Source: Streptomyces griseoaurantiacus (lineage in GTDB: Bacteria; Actinomycetota; Actinomycetes; Streptomycetales; Streptomycetaceae). Taken from it: DNA of 64,000 nt. This document shows, piece after piece, positions 55,690-64,000 of this stretch; within the stretch, counting starts at the first letter, position 1, and the number at the start of each line of letters is the position of its first letter. The translations under genes were made by a program, and so were the position numbers. Where the stretch lies: positions 43,865 through 107,864 of the forward strand of contig BNBP01000016.1 of the NCBI GenBank assembly GCA_014656015.1. Reading direction: 5' to 3'. The notes under the pieces are model-generated. The model was not told the DNA's origin. It saw only the letters and a program-made list of their open reading frames with translations, and made no database searches.

Positions 55690-58023
55690 TCAGACGCGTA
55701 CGGTGTCCCGCGCGCCGTCCTCCGCGGTCGGGGGAGCGGCGGCCCGGCGGGTCAGGGCCTCGCCCTCCACGTCGACGCGCGGCAGCAGCCGGGCCAGCGG
55801 GCGCGGCAGCCACCAGGCCGCCTTCCCGAGCAGCGCGAGCACCGCCGGCACGAACGCCATGCGCACCACGAACGCGTCGAACAGGACGGCGATGGCCAGA
55901 CCGAAGCCGACCATCTTGACCAGGGTCTCGCCGCCGGTCATGAACCCGGCGAACACCGCCATCATGATGATCCCGGCCGCCACCACGACCCGGCCGCTGT
56001 GCCGGAACCCGCTGACCACGGCCTGTGCGGGCCGTTCCCCGTGGAGGTATGCCTCACGCATCCGGGAGACCAGGAAGACCTGGTAGTCCATGGCGAGACC
56101 GAAGACGATGCCCACCAGGAAGATCGGCATCGTGCTCATGATCGGCCCGGTCTGCTCGACGCCGAGGAGCGAGGCGCCATGACCGTTCTGGAAGACCGTG
56201 ACGAGCGCGCCGAACGAGGCGAGCACCGACAGCAGGAAGCCGAGCGCCGCCTTGAGCGGCACCAGCACCGAGCGGAAGACGAGCATCAGCAGCAGGAAGG
56301 CCAGTCCCACCACGATCACCAGATAGGGGATCAGCGCGCTCATCATCTTGTCGGCGACGTCGATGTTGAGGGCGGTGGTGCCGGTGACCTCGAAGGTCGC
56401 GCCGGTGGCCGACTCGGTCGCGGGGCGCTGGTGGCGGATGGTCTCGACGAGGTCCTTCGTGCGTTCGCTGGTGGGCGCGGTGGCCGGGGTGGCCCGCAGC
56501 ACCGCGGTGTCCTTCGCCTCGTTGAACCGCGGCGGCGTCACCGAGACGACGCCGTCGGTACCGGCGATCCGCTTGCCGACCGCCGCCACCGCGCCCTCGG
56601 CGTCGTCGGCGTGCCGGGCGTCCACGACGATGGTCAGCGGACCGTTGAAACCGGGGCCGAAGCCCTCGGCGAGGGCGTCGTAGGCGCGGCGCTCCGTGGT
56701 CGTCGTGGGCTTGGCCTCGTCGCCCGGCATGCCCAGCCGGAGGTCCATCGCGGGCACGGCCAGCGCGCCCAGGAAGGCGACCGAGGCGACCAGCACCAGC
56801 ACGGGACGCCGTACGACGAACCGGCCCCAACGAGCGCTCCACGCGCCCGTCCTGCCGCCCTCGTGGGTGCCGTGCGCGTGGGCCACCGCGGCCGCCCCGC
56901 CGACGACCGTCACGCCGCTCGTGGAGCCGGCGTGCGCCTCGCTCCCGCGGGACCGGCGGACGAGCCCGCGGATCCGGCCCGCGCGCCGGGCGCCCTCGGC
57001 ACCTTTCGCGCCCCGGCGGGAGAGGACCGCGTTCGGCCAGAAGCCGAGGAGGGACGGGACCAGCGTCAGCGCGACCAGGACGCCGACCACCACCGTGCCC
57101 GCCGCCGTCAGACCCATCTTCGTGAGCTCCGGCACCCCCACCACCGACAGCCCCGCCAGCGCGATGAACACCGTGAGCCCGGCGAAGACCACGGCGGAAC
57201 CCGCGGTGCCCACGGCCCGCCCGGTCGCCTCCTCGGGGGCGTGCCCGTGTGCCCGCTCCTCCCGGTAGCGGGAGACCACGAACAGGGCGTAGTCGATCCC
57301 GATGGCGATGCCGATCATCATGGCCAGCTCGACGTTGTTCGAGGACAGGCCGAGCGCGCTGCCCAGTGCCATGATCGAGGCGATGCTGACGCCCACGCCG
57401 ACCACCGCGGTGATCAGCGGCAGTCCGGCCGCGGCCAGGGAACCGAAGGTGAGCAGCAGCACCACGGCGGCGACGACGAGGCCGAGGATCTCCCCCACCC
57501 CGCTCGAGGGCTCGCTCGCCACCGCGCCGCCGCCGGCCTCGACGGTCAGTCCCGTCCGGCGGGCCTCGCCGACGGCGCCGAGGAGGTCGTCCTTGCTCGC
57601 CCGGCTGACGTCGTCGTCCTTCACCTTGTACGTGACCGTGGCGTACGCCGTGGACCCGTCCTTGCTCACGGCCCCTGCGTCGAAGGGGCTCACCACGTCC
57701 GCCACCTGGGGTCCGTCGGACACCGAGGTCACCAGCGCGTCGACGGCCGCACGGTTCGGGGCCGCGGTGATCCTCTGCCCGTCGGGTGCGACGAAGACGA
57801 TCCGGGCGCTCGCCCCGTCGGCCTCGGCGCCGGGGAACCGTTCGTTGATGAGGTCGAACGCCTTCTGCGACTCGATCCCCGGCATCCCGGAGGAGTCGTC
57901 GGACGCCTCGGACGCGTTGAGGGCGCCGAGGCCGACGACGGCCAGCACCGCCACCCACACCAGCGTCACCCACCGGCGTCGTCGGAAGGCGCCACGGCCC
58001 AGCCGGTACAAGAAGGTCGCCAT
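55690..58023 (-). CDS. MMPL/RND family membrane exporter
   Basis: A 777-residue protein with the same layout as the exporter at 26789 but only distant identity. One TM at 16-38, an outer loop with GIESQKAFDLINERFPGAEAD, five TMs (about 190-370), a linker with HAHGTHEGG, a second soluble domain, five TMs (about 560-730). The proton-path motif occurs as GIDYALFVVSRYREE and AMDYQVFLVSRMRE. ATG 58023. Exports a hydrophobic compound; substrate unknown. Upstream DNA (58080-58130) has no clear operator, apart from a short GAGG/CCTC dyad. Confidence 0.93.
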   Translation of the reverse strand: MATFLYRLGRGAFRRRRWVTLVWVAVLAVVGLGALNASEASDDSSGMPGIESQKAFDLINERFPGAEADGASARIVFVAPDGQRITAAPNRAAVDALVTSVSDGPQVADVVSPFDAGAVSKDGSTAYATVTYKVKDDDVSRASKDDLLGAVGEARRTGLTVEAGGGAVASEPSSGVGEILGLVVAAVVLLLTFGSLAAAGLPLITAVVGVGVSIASIMALGSALGLSSNNVELAMMIGIAIGIDYALFVVSRYREERAHGHAPEEATGRAVGTAGSAVVFAGLTVFIALAGLSVVGVPELTKMGLTAAGTVVVGVLVALTLVPSLLGFWPNAVLSRRGAKGAEGARRAGRIRGLVRRSRGSEAHAGSTSGVTVVGGAAAVAHAHGTHEGGRTGAWSARWGRFVVRRPVLVLVASVAFLGALAVPAMDLRLGMPGDEAKPTTTTERRAYDALAEGFGPGFNGPLTIVVDARHADDAEGAVAAVGKRIAGTDGVVSVTPPRFNEAKDTAVLRATPATAPTSERTKDLVETIRHQRPATESATGATFEVTGTTALNIDVADKMMSALIPYLVIVVGLAFLLLMLVFRSVLVPLKAALGFLLSVLASFGALVTVFQNGHGASLLGVEQTGPIMSTMPIFLVGIVFGLAMDYQVFLVSRMREAYLHGERPAQAVVSGFRHSGRVVVAAGIIMMAVFAGFMTGGETLVKMVGFGLAIAVLFDAFVVRMAFVPAVLALLGKAAWWLPRPLARLLPRVDVEGEALTRRAAAPPTAEDGARDTVRV

Positions 58024-58166
58024 GGAAAGGGTCTCCGTCTCTCTCTCGGGAACCCCTCAAGGCTTTCCGGGCGGACCCCCTTCCGTCGTCGTCACCGTTA
58101 CGGCAATCCGGCTACTGAGGAACGAGTACCTCCGCGCCCCGCACACCGTCCTCAGGCATGACACAC

Positions 58167-58205
58167 GGGGCCGGTGGCGGTGCTCCGCACACCGCCACCG
58201 GCCCC
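58167..58205 (-). terminator. Hairpin after GH97 gene
   Basis: GGGGCCGGTGGCGGTG (58167-58182) pairs exactly with 58190-58205, loop CTCCGCA. It lies just past the leftward stop at 58211. Confidence 0.9.
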
Positions 58206-58210
58206 CCGCC

Positions 58211-60883
58211 TCACGAGAGCAGCCGCGCGTCCCCCCAGTCGGCGTGGTCGGAGTCGACGCCGTCCCCGCCGTCGGTGACCCGCAGCTTCAGCCGCCGCAC
58301 CCCGCTCACGTCGACATCGAGGGCCCGGGCCGCGTCGGCCGAGGTCAGTACCGGTGTGGTGGCCAGCGTCCGTCCGTCGCCGAGCACCTCGAAGACGACG
58401 CTGCCCTTGCCGGCCACCTCGTCGTCCACGCCCACGGCCGCGGTGAACCGCCGGTAGGCGCCGTCCAGATCGACCACGACCTCGCTCGCGGCGTGCACCC
58501 CGAGCCCCTTGTCGTGGACGGTGCCCCGGAGGGTGAGCGGCCCGCCGTCGCCCGCCGCCGTCTCTCCGTTGGACATGTCACGCTCGACGGGACCCCAGCC
58601 GTTGCTCTCCGACACGAACGGCAGGTCGCCGACGTGGTCGACGCCCGGCGGGGAGACGTACGCGCGGACGGTGCGCTCCACCGTCAGTACCTGGGCCCCC
58701 GCCCGGTACTTCGTGGTGACCACCAGATCGCGGCCGCCCTCCGCGGCGTCCGGCGGGACCCTGACGGTCCAGTGCCCGGCCAGTTCCCCGCCGGTGCCCA
58801 CCCGGTCGGCGCGGGCCGGGTCCCCCGCGACGGACCAGCCGTCCGGGGTGCGGAGGGTGACGGTGACGTCCTGCGCCGGTCCGGCGTCCTCCACCGCGAA
58901 GCGGGCGTCCACGCCGATCGAGGCGCCGGCGTCGACGTCCGCCCTCCCCGGCGACACGGTGAGCGTGGTCAGCGGGAGCCGGGAGACCGGCCGGTCGCAG
59001 GTGTCCCGGCCCGGGGCGGCGCGGCACACCAGCGCGGCGAAGCCGCCGTGCTCGTGCACGGGCACGCGCAGGGTGTCGTGCCGGGTGAGGACGTGCCGCT
59101 CGCGGACCAGCCCGTCGTCGCCGTCCCGCACCACCTCCAGCAGCCACTTGCCGCCGCCCAGGAAGGACAGCGGCACCCGCCGCTGTCCGGCGGGCCCGGC
59201 GCCGACGCTGCCGAGGAACCACCGGCCGTCCCGCCGCCGGGCGAACGTCGCCTCCTGCCCGGGCTCCCCGGACAGCAGCCGCGACGCGTCCCACACGGTC
59301 GGCACCTGCTCCAGGAACCGCTCCAGTTCCGGACGGTCCCGGTACGCGGCCACCGAACCGGCGAAGTTCTGGAACCCGGACTCGTACACCACCGACAGCG
59401 CCAGCTCGGCGGCGTCGGAGACGGTGCGCGTGCCGAACTGGAAGCCCATCGGGGTGTAGTCCATCGACCCCACGGCATTGCGGGTGTACGGCAGCGTCGC
59501 CAGGTCGGCGGCCGGGACGTTGCCCTGCTCGGCGCCGTAGACCGCCTCCATCGTCATCACCTGCGGCCAGGTCCGCTGGATGCCCTTGGGCAGGGTGGCG
59601 CCGTGGAAGTTGACCAGCAGCTCCTCCCGGGCGGTGTCCCGCAGGATGTCGTCGTACCAGGCGAAGCGCTCCTGGGAGTCGGAGTCCATGAAGTCGATCT
59701 TCAGTCCGGCCGCGCCCCACTTCTTCACCCGGGGCAGCAACTCCGCGCGTTCGGCGGCCGTGTCCAGGTCGGTGTAGTGCACCCACAGCAGGACACCGAC
59801 GCCCCGGGCCCGGGCGTAGTCGATGAGCCGCGGCATCCAGTCGGTGGTCTTCCAGCCGTCGTCCACCAGCGTGTACGGCCAGCCGTGGGCCGCGCTGTAG
59901 TCGACGAACCGCTCCTGCGTCGCCAGGCTGCGCTGGGCGGCGCCGAAGCCGGCCAGCCAGGACCAGGCCACCTTGCCGGGCCGGATCCAGGAGGTGTCGG
60001 CGACACGGGAGGGCGGCGCCAGGTCGTCGACCAGGGTGGACTCCGTGACCGTGGCCAGGTCCCCGATCACCGCCGTGCGCCAGGGCGTGGCGAGGGGCCC
60101 GGTGGAGGTGACCGAGGCGTCGGCCAGGGCCACGGTGTACTCCGCGGTGCCCTGCCGGTGGACGAGGTGGCTGCCGTCGTAGCGGCCGTCCACATCGGAC
60201 TCGGTGAGCAGCGCGTAGGTGCCGCCCACCCGGAAGAGCGCGGGGTAGGCGTAGGAGCCGTCCGGGGCGTTCGCCGCGTCGGCCGGGGCGAAGGTGCGCT
60301 CGTAGTTGGGGGTGTAGGACGACAGCCAGGCCCGCGCGGCGGCGGGCGGGCGGAACGCGGAGGCCTCCCGCACCACGGTGACCTCGCCCCGGGCGGGCAG
60401 CACGTACCGGTGGGCGACGCCGTCGTGGGAGACCCGGACGAGGAGGTCGAGGCGGGTGCCCCCGGCGCCCGTGAAGGAGAACCGGGCCTCGGTGGCCCGC
60501 ACGGTACGCCGCAGCCGCTTGCCGGTGGTCATGGTGTAGTGCTCGGTCACCCGCCGGGTGCCGCGGCTCAGCAGCCGCAGCCCGGAGGTGAGGTCGGCGG
60601 TCCGGGTGACGAGGCCGACGGGAGCGGGTTCGAGCACGGTCGTGGCGCCCCTGCGGGCGGCCAGGGTGACCGTTCCGTCGGCGGGGTCGAGGCGCACGAC
60701 GGCCGAGACACCGTCGTGCGCCTTCCCCGGCTGCCGCACGGTCCAGCCGCCCCCGGCCCCCTCGCCGCCGTCGGCCGCGTGGCCCGGTGGGGCGAGCGGT
60801 CCGAGAGCGAGCAGGAAGCCGAGAACGAGAACGGTCCAGGCGGGCAGGAAGGGATGACGCGAACCGGGCGATGCTCTGCGCAC
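58211..60883 (-). CDS. Secreted GH97 glycosidase (retaining, alpha-galactosidase-type) with NPCBM domain
   Basis: 890 residues. A signal peptide of about 36 residues ends GHAADG. The GH97 N-terminal beta-sandwich leads to a barrel with WSWLAGFGAAQRSLATQERFVDYSAAHGWPYTLVDDGW, then GLKIDFMDSD. Asp397 fits the nucleophile position of the retaining, alpha-galactosidase-like branch (the inverting branch uses Glu). A NEW3-like domain and a C-terminal NPCBM domain (about 745-890: VSESNGWGPVERDMSNGE...LTLRGTVHDKGLGVHAASEV) follow. GTG 60883 has GGAGG five bases upstream. It releases alpha-linked sugars outside the cell. Confidence 0.9.
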   Translation of the reverse strand: MRRASPGSRHPFLPAWTVLVLGFLLALGPLAPPGHAADGGEGAGGGWTVRQPGKAHDGVSAVVRLDPADGTVTLAARRGATTVLEPAPVGLVTRTADLTSGLRLLSRGTRRVTEHYTMTTGKRLRRTVRATEARFSFTGAGGTRLDLLVRVSHDGVAHRYVLPARGEVTVVREASAFRPPAAARAWLSSYTPNYERTFAPADAANAPDGSYAYPALFRVGGTYALLTESDVDGRYDGSHLVHRQGTAEYTVALADASVTSTGPLATPWRTAVIGDLATVTESTLVDDLAPPSRVADTSWIRPGKVAWSWLAGFGAAQRSLATQERFVDYSAAHGWPYTLVDDGWKTTDWMPRLIDYARARGVGVLLWVHYTDLDTAAERAELLPRVKKWGAAGLKIDFMDSDSQERFAWYDDILRDTAREELLVNFHGATLPKGIQRTWPQVMTMEAVYGAEQGNVPAADLATLPYTRNAVGSMDYTPMGFQFGTRTVSDAAELALSVVYESGFQNFAGSVAAYRDRPELERFLEQVPTVWDASRLLSGEPGQEATFARRRDGRWFLGSVGAGPAGQRRVPLSFLGGGKWLLEVVRDGDDGLVRERHVLTRHDTLRVPVHEHGGFAALVCRAAPGRDTCDRPVSRLPLTTLTVSPGRADVDAGASIGVDARFAVEDAGPAQDVTVTLRTPDGWSVAGDPARADRVGTGGELAGHWTVRVPPDAAEGGRDLVVTTKYRAGAQVLTVERTVRAYVSPPGVDHVGDLPFVSESNGWGPVERDMSNGETAAGDGGPLTLRGTVHDKGLGVHAASEVVVDLDGAYRRFTAAVGVDDEVAGKGSVVFEVLGDGRTLATTPVLTSADAARALDVDVSGVRRLKLRVTDGGDGVDSDHADWGDARLLS

Positions 60884-60965
60884 CGAGGCCTCCGTCCAGA
60901 GACTGACATCGTTGTCCTGTCTGGTTCCGCGAGTACCCTTCCCCTCCCGCCCGCCCCGTCAACCC

Positions 60966-61004
60966 CCCGCGCCCCCGTGGGCACTTGGCCCCGGGGGGCG
61001 CGGG
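60966..61004 (-). terminator. Hairpin after lectin-kinase gene
   Basis: CCCGCGCCCCC (60966-60976) pairs with GGGGGCGCGGG (60994-61004). It lies past the leftward stop at 61027. Confidence 0.7.
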
Positions 61005-61026
61005 TGAGGGCGGGACGGCGGACGGT

Positions 61027-62655
61027 TCAGCGGTCGCTGCCGGCCTCCCACAGCACGTCGGAACCGTGCTGGACGACCACATTGCCGTTCTCCAGGAGCA
61101 GCAGGACCGAGCCCTCGTTGCCGTTGGTGTTGCTGGCCCACACGGCCTTGTGTCCGGGGGCGTACACCACCAGGTTCCCGTCCTCCTGGAACACGGCGGT
61201 GTAGTTCTCCCCGAAGGTCTGACTCGCCCAGCGGGCGCGCGCGTTCTCGTCGTACACCACGAGGTTGCCGTCCGGCTGCATGACCAGCTTCCGGTTCGCG
61301 CTCTCCACGAACTCGCCGACGGCCAGCGTGTGCGGCGCGTTGACGGACACGTTCCTGGGCGCCTCGGGCGCCGGCCTGCTGGCGTCCGGGGACGTCCGCC
61401 CGGCGGGCTCGCCGCCCGCCGGTGCCTTGGTCGCGCCGGCCGGCCGGTCGGAAGTCCGGCCGGCGACCGGGGGCTTGCGGTCACCGGGGGAGTCGTCCTG
61501 CGCGGCCCGGTAGACGAGGGTCCCGGCCGCCGCGGCCATCACCAGGACCGCCGCGACGGCACCGGCCACGAGGAGACGGGTCCTGTTCCGGCGCGGCGGC
61601 ACGGGGGGACCCCCGGGCACGGCCGGGGCGGGGCCGAAGCCGGGGGGCACGGGCGTGCCCGCACCGGCACCGGGCGCGGCCTCGAAGCGGGTGGCCACGA
61701 CCGTGGGGGAGGCGGCGGCACCCCCGGCGAGCTCCTGCCGCACACCCGCCGGAACCGTCGCGTTCTCCACCGGCGTCGCCGCCCCGTGCGCGCCCAGCGC
61801 CTTCTGGTAGGCGGGGTGCTGCACGAGGTCGATGTCCGAGGCGCACCGGTCGATGATCTGCTGCGGTGTGGGCCGCTGCTCCGGGTCGCGGTGCATGCAC
61901 GCCGCGATCAGCTCGGCGATGTCCGGATCCACCCCGCTCAGATCGACGTCCTCGTGCACCGTCCGGTACGAGACCGTCGCCATCGAGCCCTCGCCGAAGG
62001 GCGGACGGCCCGTCATGGCGAACACGAGGGTGGCGCCGAGGGCGAAGACGTCGGAGGCGGCACCGGTGTCGCCGTCGGTGATGCTCTCCGGCGCCATGTA
62101 GCCGGGCGTGCCCAACCAGCTCCCCACCTGGGTGAGTTCGGCCGCACCCATGGTCCGGGCGATACCGAAGTCGATGAGCTGGGGTCCGGTGGCGGACAGG
62201 ATGACGTTGTGCGGCTTCAGGTCGCGGTGCCACACCCCGTGCCCCTGGAGGTCGGCCAGCCCCTCGGCCAGGGCCGCCAGCACGGCCCGCCCCAGCTCCG
62301 GCGGGAACGGCCCCCCGTCGACGATCGCCGAGTGCAGCGTCGGCCCCGGCACGTACTCGGTGGCCAGCCAGAACGGGGGCGCGTCCAGCTCGGAGTCGAT
62401 CAGGGCGGCGGTGAAGGCGCTGCGTACGGTGGCCAGTGTCTCCACCTCGCGGCGGAACCTGCTCATCACCTGCTCGTCGTGCTGCAGATGGTCGTTGATG
62501 ACCTTCACGGCGGCGGGGCGCCCACCCGGAGAACGCGCCAGGTACACCCGCCCCATGCCGCCTTGACCGAGCCGGCGTATCACGCGGTAGCGGCCTATCT
62601 GCGCCGGATCCGTCTCATGGCCTGGTTGCACCGACTTCGCCTTCCCTCTGGGCAT
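61027..62655 (-). CDS. Membrane Ser/Thr protein kinase with extracellular B-lectin domain
   Basis: 542 residues. The kinase domain 22-280 has all key residues: LGQGGMG loop (29-35), K51, HRDLKPHN (D145), DFG (162-164), GTPGYMAPE. A linker of about 65 residues leads to one TM (about 355-377) and an Ala/Pro/Lys/Arg stretch. The outer domain (445-542) is a bulb-type mannose-binding lectin fold with three Q/L-x-D/N-x-N-x-V repeats (QPDGNLVVY, QEDGNLVVY, LENGNVVVQ). The architecture is like plant lectin receptor kinases. The expected signal is a mannose-type glycan. ATG 62655 has only a weak ribosome site. Confidence 0.92.
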   Translation of the reverse strand: MPRGKAKSVQPGHETDPAQIGRYRVIRRLGQGGMGRVYLARSPGGRPAAVKVINDHLQHDEQVMSRFRREVETLATVRSAFTAALIDSELDAPPFWLATEYVPGPTLHSAIVDGGPFPPELGRAVLAALAEGLADLQGHGVWHRDLKPHNVILSATGPQLIDFGIARTMGAAELTQVGSWLGTPGYMAPESITDGDTGAASDVFALGATLVFAMTGRPPFGEGSMATVSYRTVHEDVDLSGVDPDIAELIAACMHRDPEQRPTPQQIIDRCASDIDLVQHPAYQKALGAHGAATPVENATVPAGVRQELAGGAAASPTVVATRFEAAPGAGAGTPVPPGFGPAPAVPGGPPVPPRRNRTRLLVAGAVAAVLVMAAAAGTLVYRAAQDDSPGDRKPPVAGRTSDRPAGATKAPAGGEPAGRTSPDASRPAPEAPRNVSVNAPHTLAVGEFVESANRKLVMQPDGNLVVYDENARARWASQTFGENYTAVFQEDGNLVVYAPGHKAVWASNTNGNEGSVLLLLENGNVVVQHGSDVLWEAGSDR

Positions 62656-63016
62656 GTCCCGAAGCCGGCGGGGCACGTGTGGTGTCGGCTCGGCTACGCG
62701 TGGACAACGTTCTCCATCCGTTCGGCCGTGCACGCCGAACGCGGCTTCGAGCAGCTCGCGGGCCCCACGGCCCACCCTGATGGAGGCAGCGTCATGATAG
62801 GCCACGGCAGGGGGCCCGGAAGACGAACCGGCGGGTATGCGCACACCGTGTCGCCGGGGCGCAACGGGGCTGCCCGGATAGGGCGTTGGGACACACTGCC
62901 CGGGTCGCACGGCACCGACACGTGCCACCGCGTGCGTGTGACGGCCGCTCTCCCGTCGTGTGAGCAACGGATGACAACACGGCCGAAGGGCCTTCGCGCC
63001 TGGTGAGCTACCCGCC
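62656..63016. other. Intergenic region, 361 bases
   Basis: Between the divergent lectin kinase and the lipoprotein gene. It contains the two promoters. The kinase frame remains open to 63372 through it, but codon use and starts do not support coding. No structured repeat, terminator or RNA was seen. Confidence 0.45.
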
Positions 63017-63880
63017 ATGCGAAACCAGACGAAGACCCGGACCCGCACCACCCCTACCCCCGCCAACTTCCGTGCCCGCCACCGCCGTTCCGTCCGGTCG
63101 GCCGCCGCGCTGCTGGCAGCCGTGGGCATCCTCGGCGCCCTCGCCGGATGCGGGGACGACGGGGCGGACGGGACGAGGACCGCCGCGTCGAAGTCCGCCC
63201 CCGCCCGGGACACGGCCGCCCGGACGGACAAGAAGGTGCTGTGGGTGGGCGATTCCATCGCGGGCGTCGAGGCCCCGCCCCTGGGGGCCGCGCTGAAAGC
63301 CAGTGGCGCCTCGTTCAAGAACGACTCCTCCGACGGCGGCGGCACCGTCGTCGAGGGCGACCGGATGAGCACGACACTGGCCCGGACGACCTGGAAGCAA
63401 CTGCGCGCGGACCTCGCCTCGTTCCGCCCCGACGTGCTCGCCTACCAGATCACCACCTACGACTGGGGCACCCCCGCCCAGCAGCGCGCCTCCTACGAGA
63501 AGCTCGCCGGGGCCGCGAAGGACGCCGGGGCGGACCTCGTCCTCGTGTCCGCGCCGCCGTACAAGATCGACGACTTCTACGCAGGGCACACCGACGCCAT
63601 CAAGAGCGCACCCGAGGCCGCCCGGGCCGTGGCCAAGGCCAAGGCGGACCACGTGCACTTCCTCGACGCCTCGAAACTGTGGGGCACCGACGCCACCGCC
63701 GACCGGGCCCAGCGCGCCTCCGACGGCATCCACTCCTGCCAGCAGGGCTCGGCCGGCTTCGCCAAGTGGTTCACCGAACGGCTCGGCGAGCTCTACGACT
63801 TCACTCCCGCCGCCCCGAAGCGGTGGGCCGCGGGCGGATGGACCGGGGACCGGCGCTACGCCAAGCTCGGCTGCGGCTGA
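63017..63880 (+). CDS. Lipoprotein SGNH/GDSL-type hydrolase
   Basis: 287 residues. A basic N-terminus (RHRRSVRS) and a hydrophobic segment end in the lipobox LAGC (Cys45), so it is a membrane-anchored lipoprotein. The SGNH core has block I VGDSIAG with the nucleophile Ser, an Asn/Gly-poor middle, and block V SDGIHSCQQGSAGFA with the catalytic Asp-x-x-His. Members cleave acyl or acetyl esters of polysaccharides or lipids; the substrate is unknown. ATG 63017 begins MRNQTKTRT. It is divergent from the lectin kinase. Confidence 0.87.
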   Translation: MRNQTKTRTRTTPTPANFRARHRRSVRSAAALLAAVGILGALAGCGDDGADGTRTAASKSAPARDTAARTDKKVLWVGDSIAGVEAPPLGAALKASGASFKNDSSDGGGTVVEGDRMSTTLARTTWKQLRADLASFRPDVLAYQITTYDWGTPAQQRASYEKLAGAAKDAGADLVLVSAPPYKIDDFYAGHTDAIKSAPEAARAVAKAKADHVHFLDASKLWGTDATADRAQRASDGIHSCQQGSAGFAKWFTERLGELYDFTPAAPKRWAAGGWTGDRRYAKLGCG

Positions 63881-63890
63881 ACCCGGCACC

Positions 63891-63963
63891 CCTCGCGCCC
63901 GGGCCGCCCCCTCGCGCCCGGGCCGCCCCCTCGCGCCCGGGCCGCCCCCTCGCGCCCGGGCCC
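63891..63963 (+). repeat. Tandem 19-base repeat with palindromic core, after the lipoprotein gene
   Basis: Three full copies of CCTCGCGCCCGGGCCGCCC (63891-63909, 63910-63928, 63929-63947) and a partial fourth. Each holds the palindrome GCCCGGGC. A related C/G-rich pattern continues to the window edge, so the true end is not visible. Confidence 0.8.
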
Positions 63964-64000
63964 CCTCCCGCCGGGCCGCCCCCTCCCGCCGGGTTCGCCC

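Noticed and set aside
57302..61204. 1300-residue open frame on the + strand over the MMPL and GH97 genes
   Set aside because: Spans two good genes antisense; composition is that of a GC shadow.
63891..64000. CRISPR array
   Set aside because: Repeat units are contiguous with no spacers.

Overview
The window is about 64 kb of very GC-rich DNA with third-position G/C bias in every gene. It has many two-component systems, Ser/Thr kinases, secreted glycosidases, F420-type oxidoreductases and MFS/MMPL pumps, plus DUF2690, DUF2945, DUF3140 and DUF5997 proteins. This points to a Streptomyces chromosome, probably an accessory or arm-proximal part. No ribosomal, tRNA, phage-integration or transposase genes were seen.

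Layout. (1) 1-11.4 kb: end of an MFS pump, then a carbon and stress block with a D-lactate dehydrogenase-like enzyme, a GH65 disaccharide phosphorylase/hydrolase (with a possible coupled leader peptide), an N-terminally extended GAPDH, an orphan FAD-binding domain, an Ala/Lys-rich LEA-like protein, phosphoglucomutase, and a PRC-barrel plus mini membrane protein operon. (2) 11.7-20.5 kb: a discoidin-domain protein, two secreted SH3/NlpC-P60 cell-wall proteins, a large HTH-STAND-NTPase-14xWD40 protein, and a divergent stand-alone condensation-domain protein. (3) 20.6-32.0 kb: a DUF5997/LysR-like pair, a P-loop protein, a membrane kinase with a propeller sensor whose catalytic Asp is Asn, an F420 oxidoreductase, a DUF2945-DUF3140 pair, an MMPL exporter, the debris of a polyamine-type ABC transporter operon, a histone-H1-like protein, and an HTH/response-regulator pair. 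(4) 32.2-42.6 kb: a CHASE3 kinase coupled to a REC-PP2C phosphatase, a twin-discoidin beta-helix secreted protein, a GNAT enzyme, a 2-hydroxyacid dehydrogenase behind two LacI-type operators, an SDR/XRE divergent pair, and a sirtuin. (5) 42.6-64 kb: a stand-alone structured RNA with a strong terminator, two 14-TM MFS pumps (one behind a tandem operator), a UvrA-like ABC protein, a pair of translationally coupled membrane-anchored HTH proteins with outside domains (DUF2690 and peptidoglycan-binding) divergent from a secreted peptidoglycan-binding repeat protein, a GH18 chitinase with a DasR-type site, a cold-shock protein, a LuxR/DesK two-component pair, an MMPL exporter, a GH97 glycosidase, a lectin-domain Ser/Thr kinase, and a lipoprotein SGNH hydrolase.

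The recurring theme is surface sensing and glycan chemistry: several proteins couple a cytoplasmic regulatory domain through one membrane helix to an extracellular ligand domain (PQQ propeller, B-lectin, PGBD, DUF2690). The best candidates for something undescribed are the coupled HTH-TM-DUF2690 / HTH-TM-PGBD pair with its divergent secreted partner, the small RNA near 42.7 kb, and the HTH-STAND-WD40 / condensation-domain divergent pair. Many convergent or tail-to-tail junctions carry perfect GC-rich hairpins, which support the gene boundaries given here. All functions are read from sequence motifs; no database search was possible.
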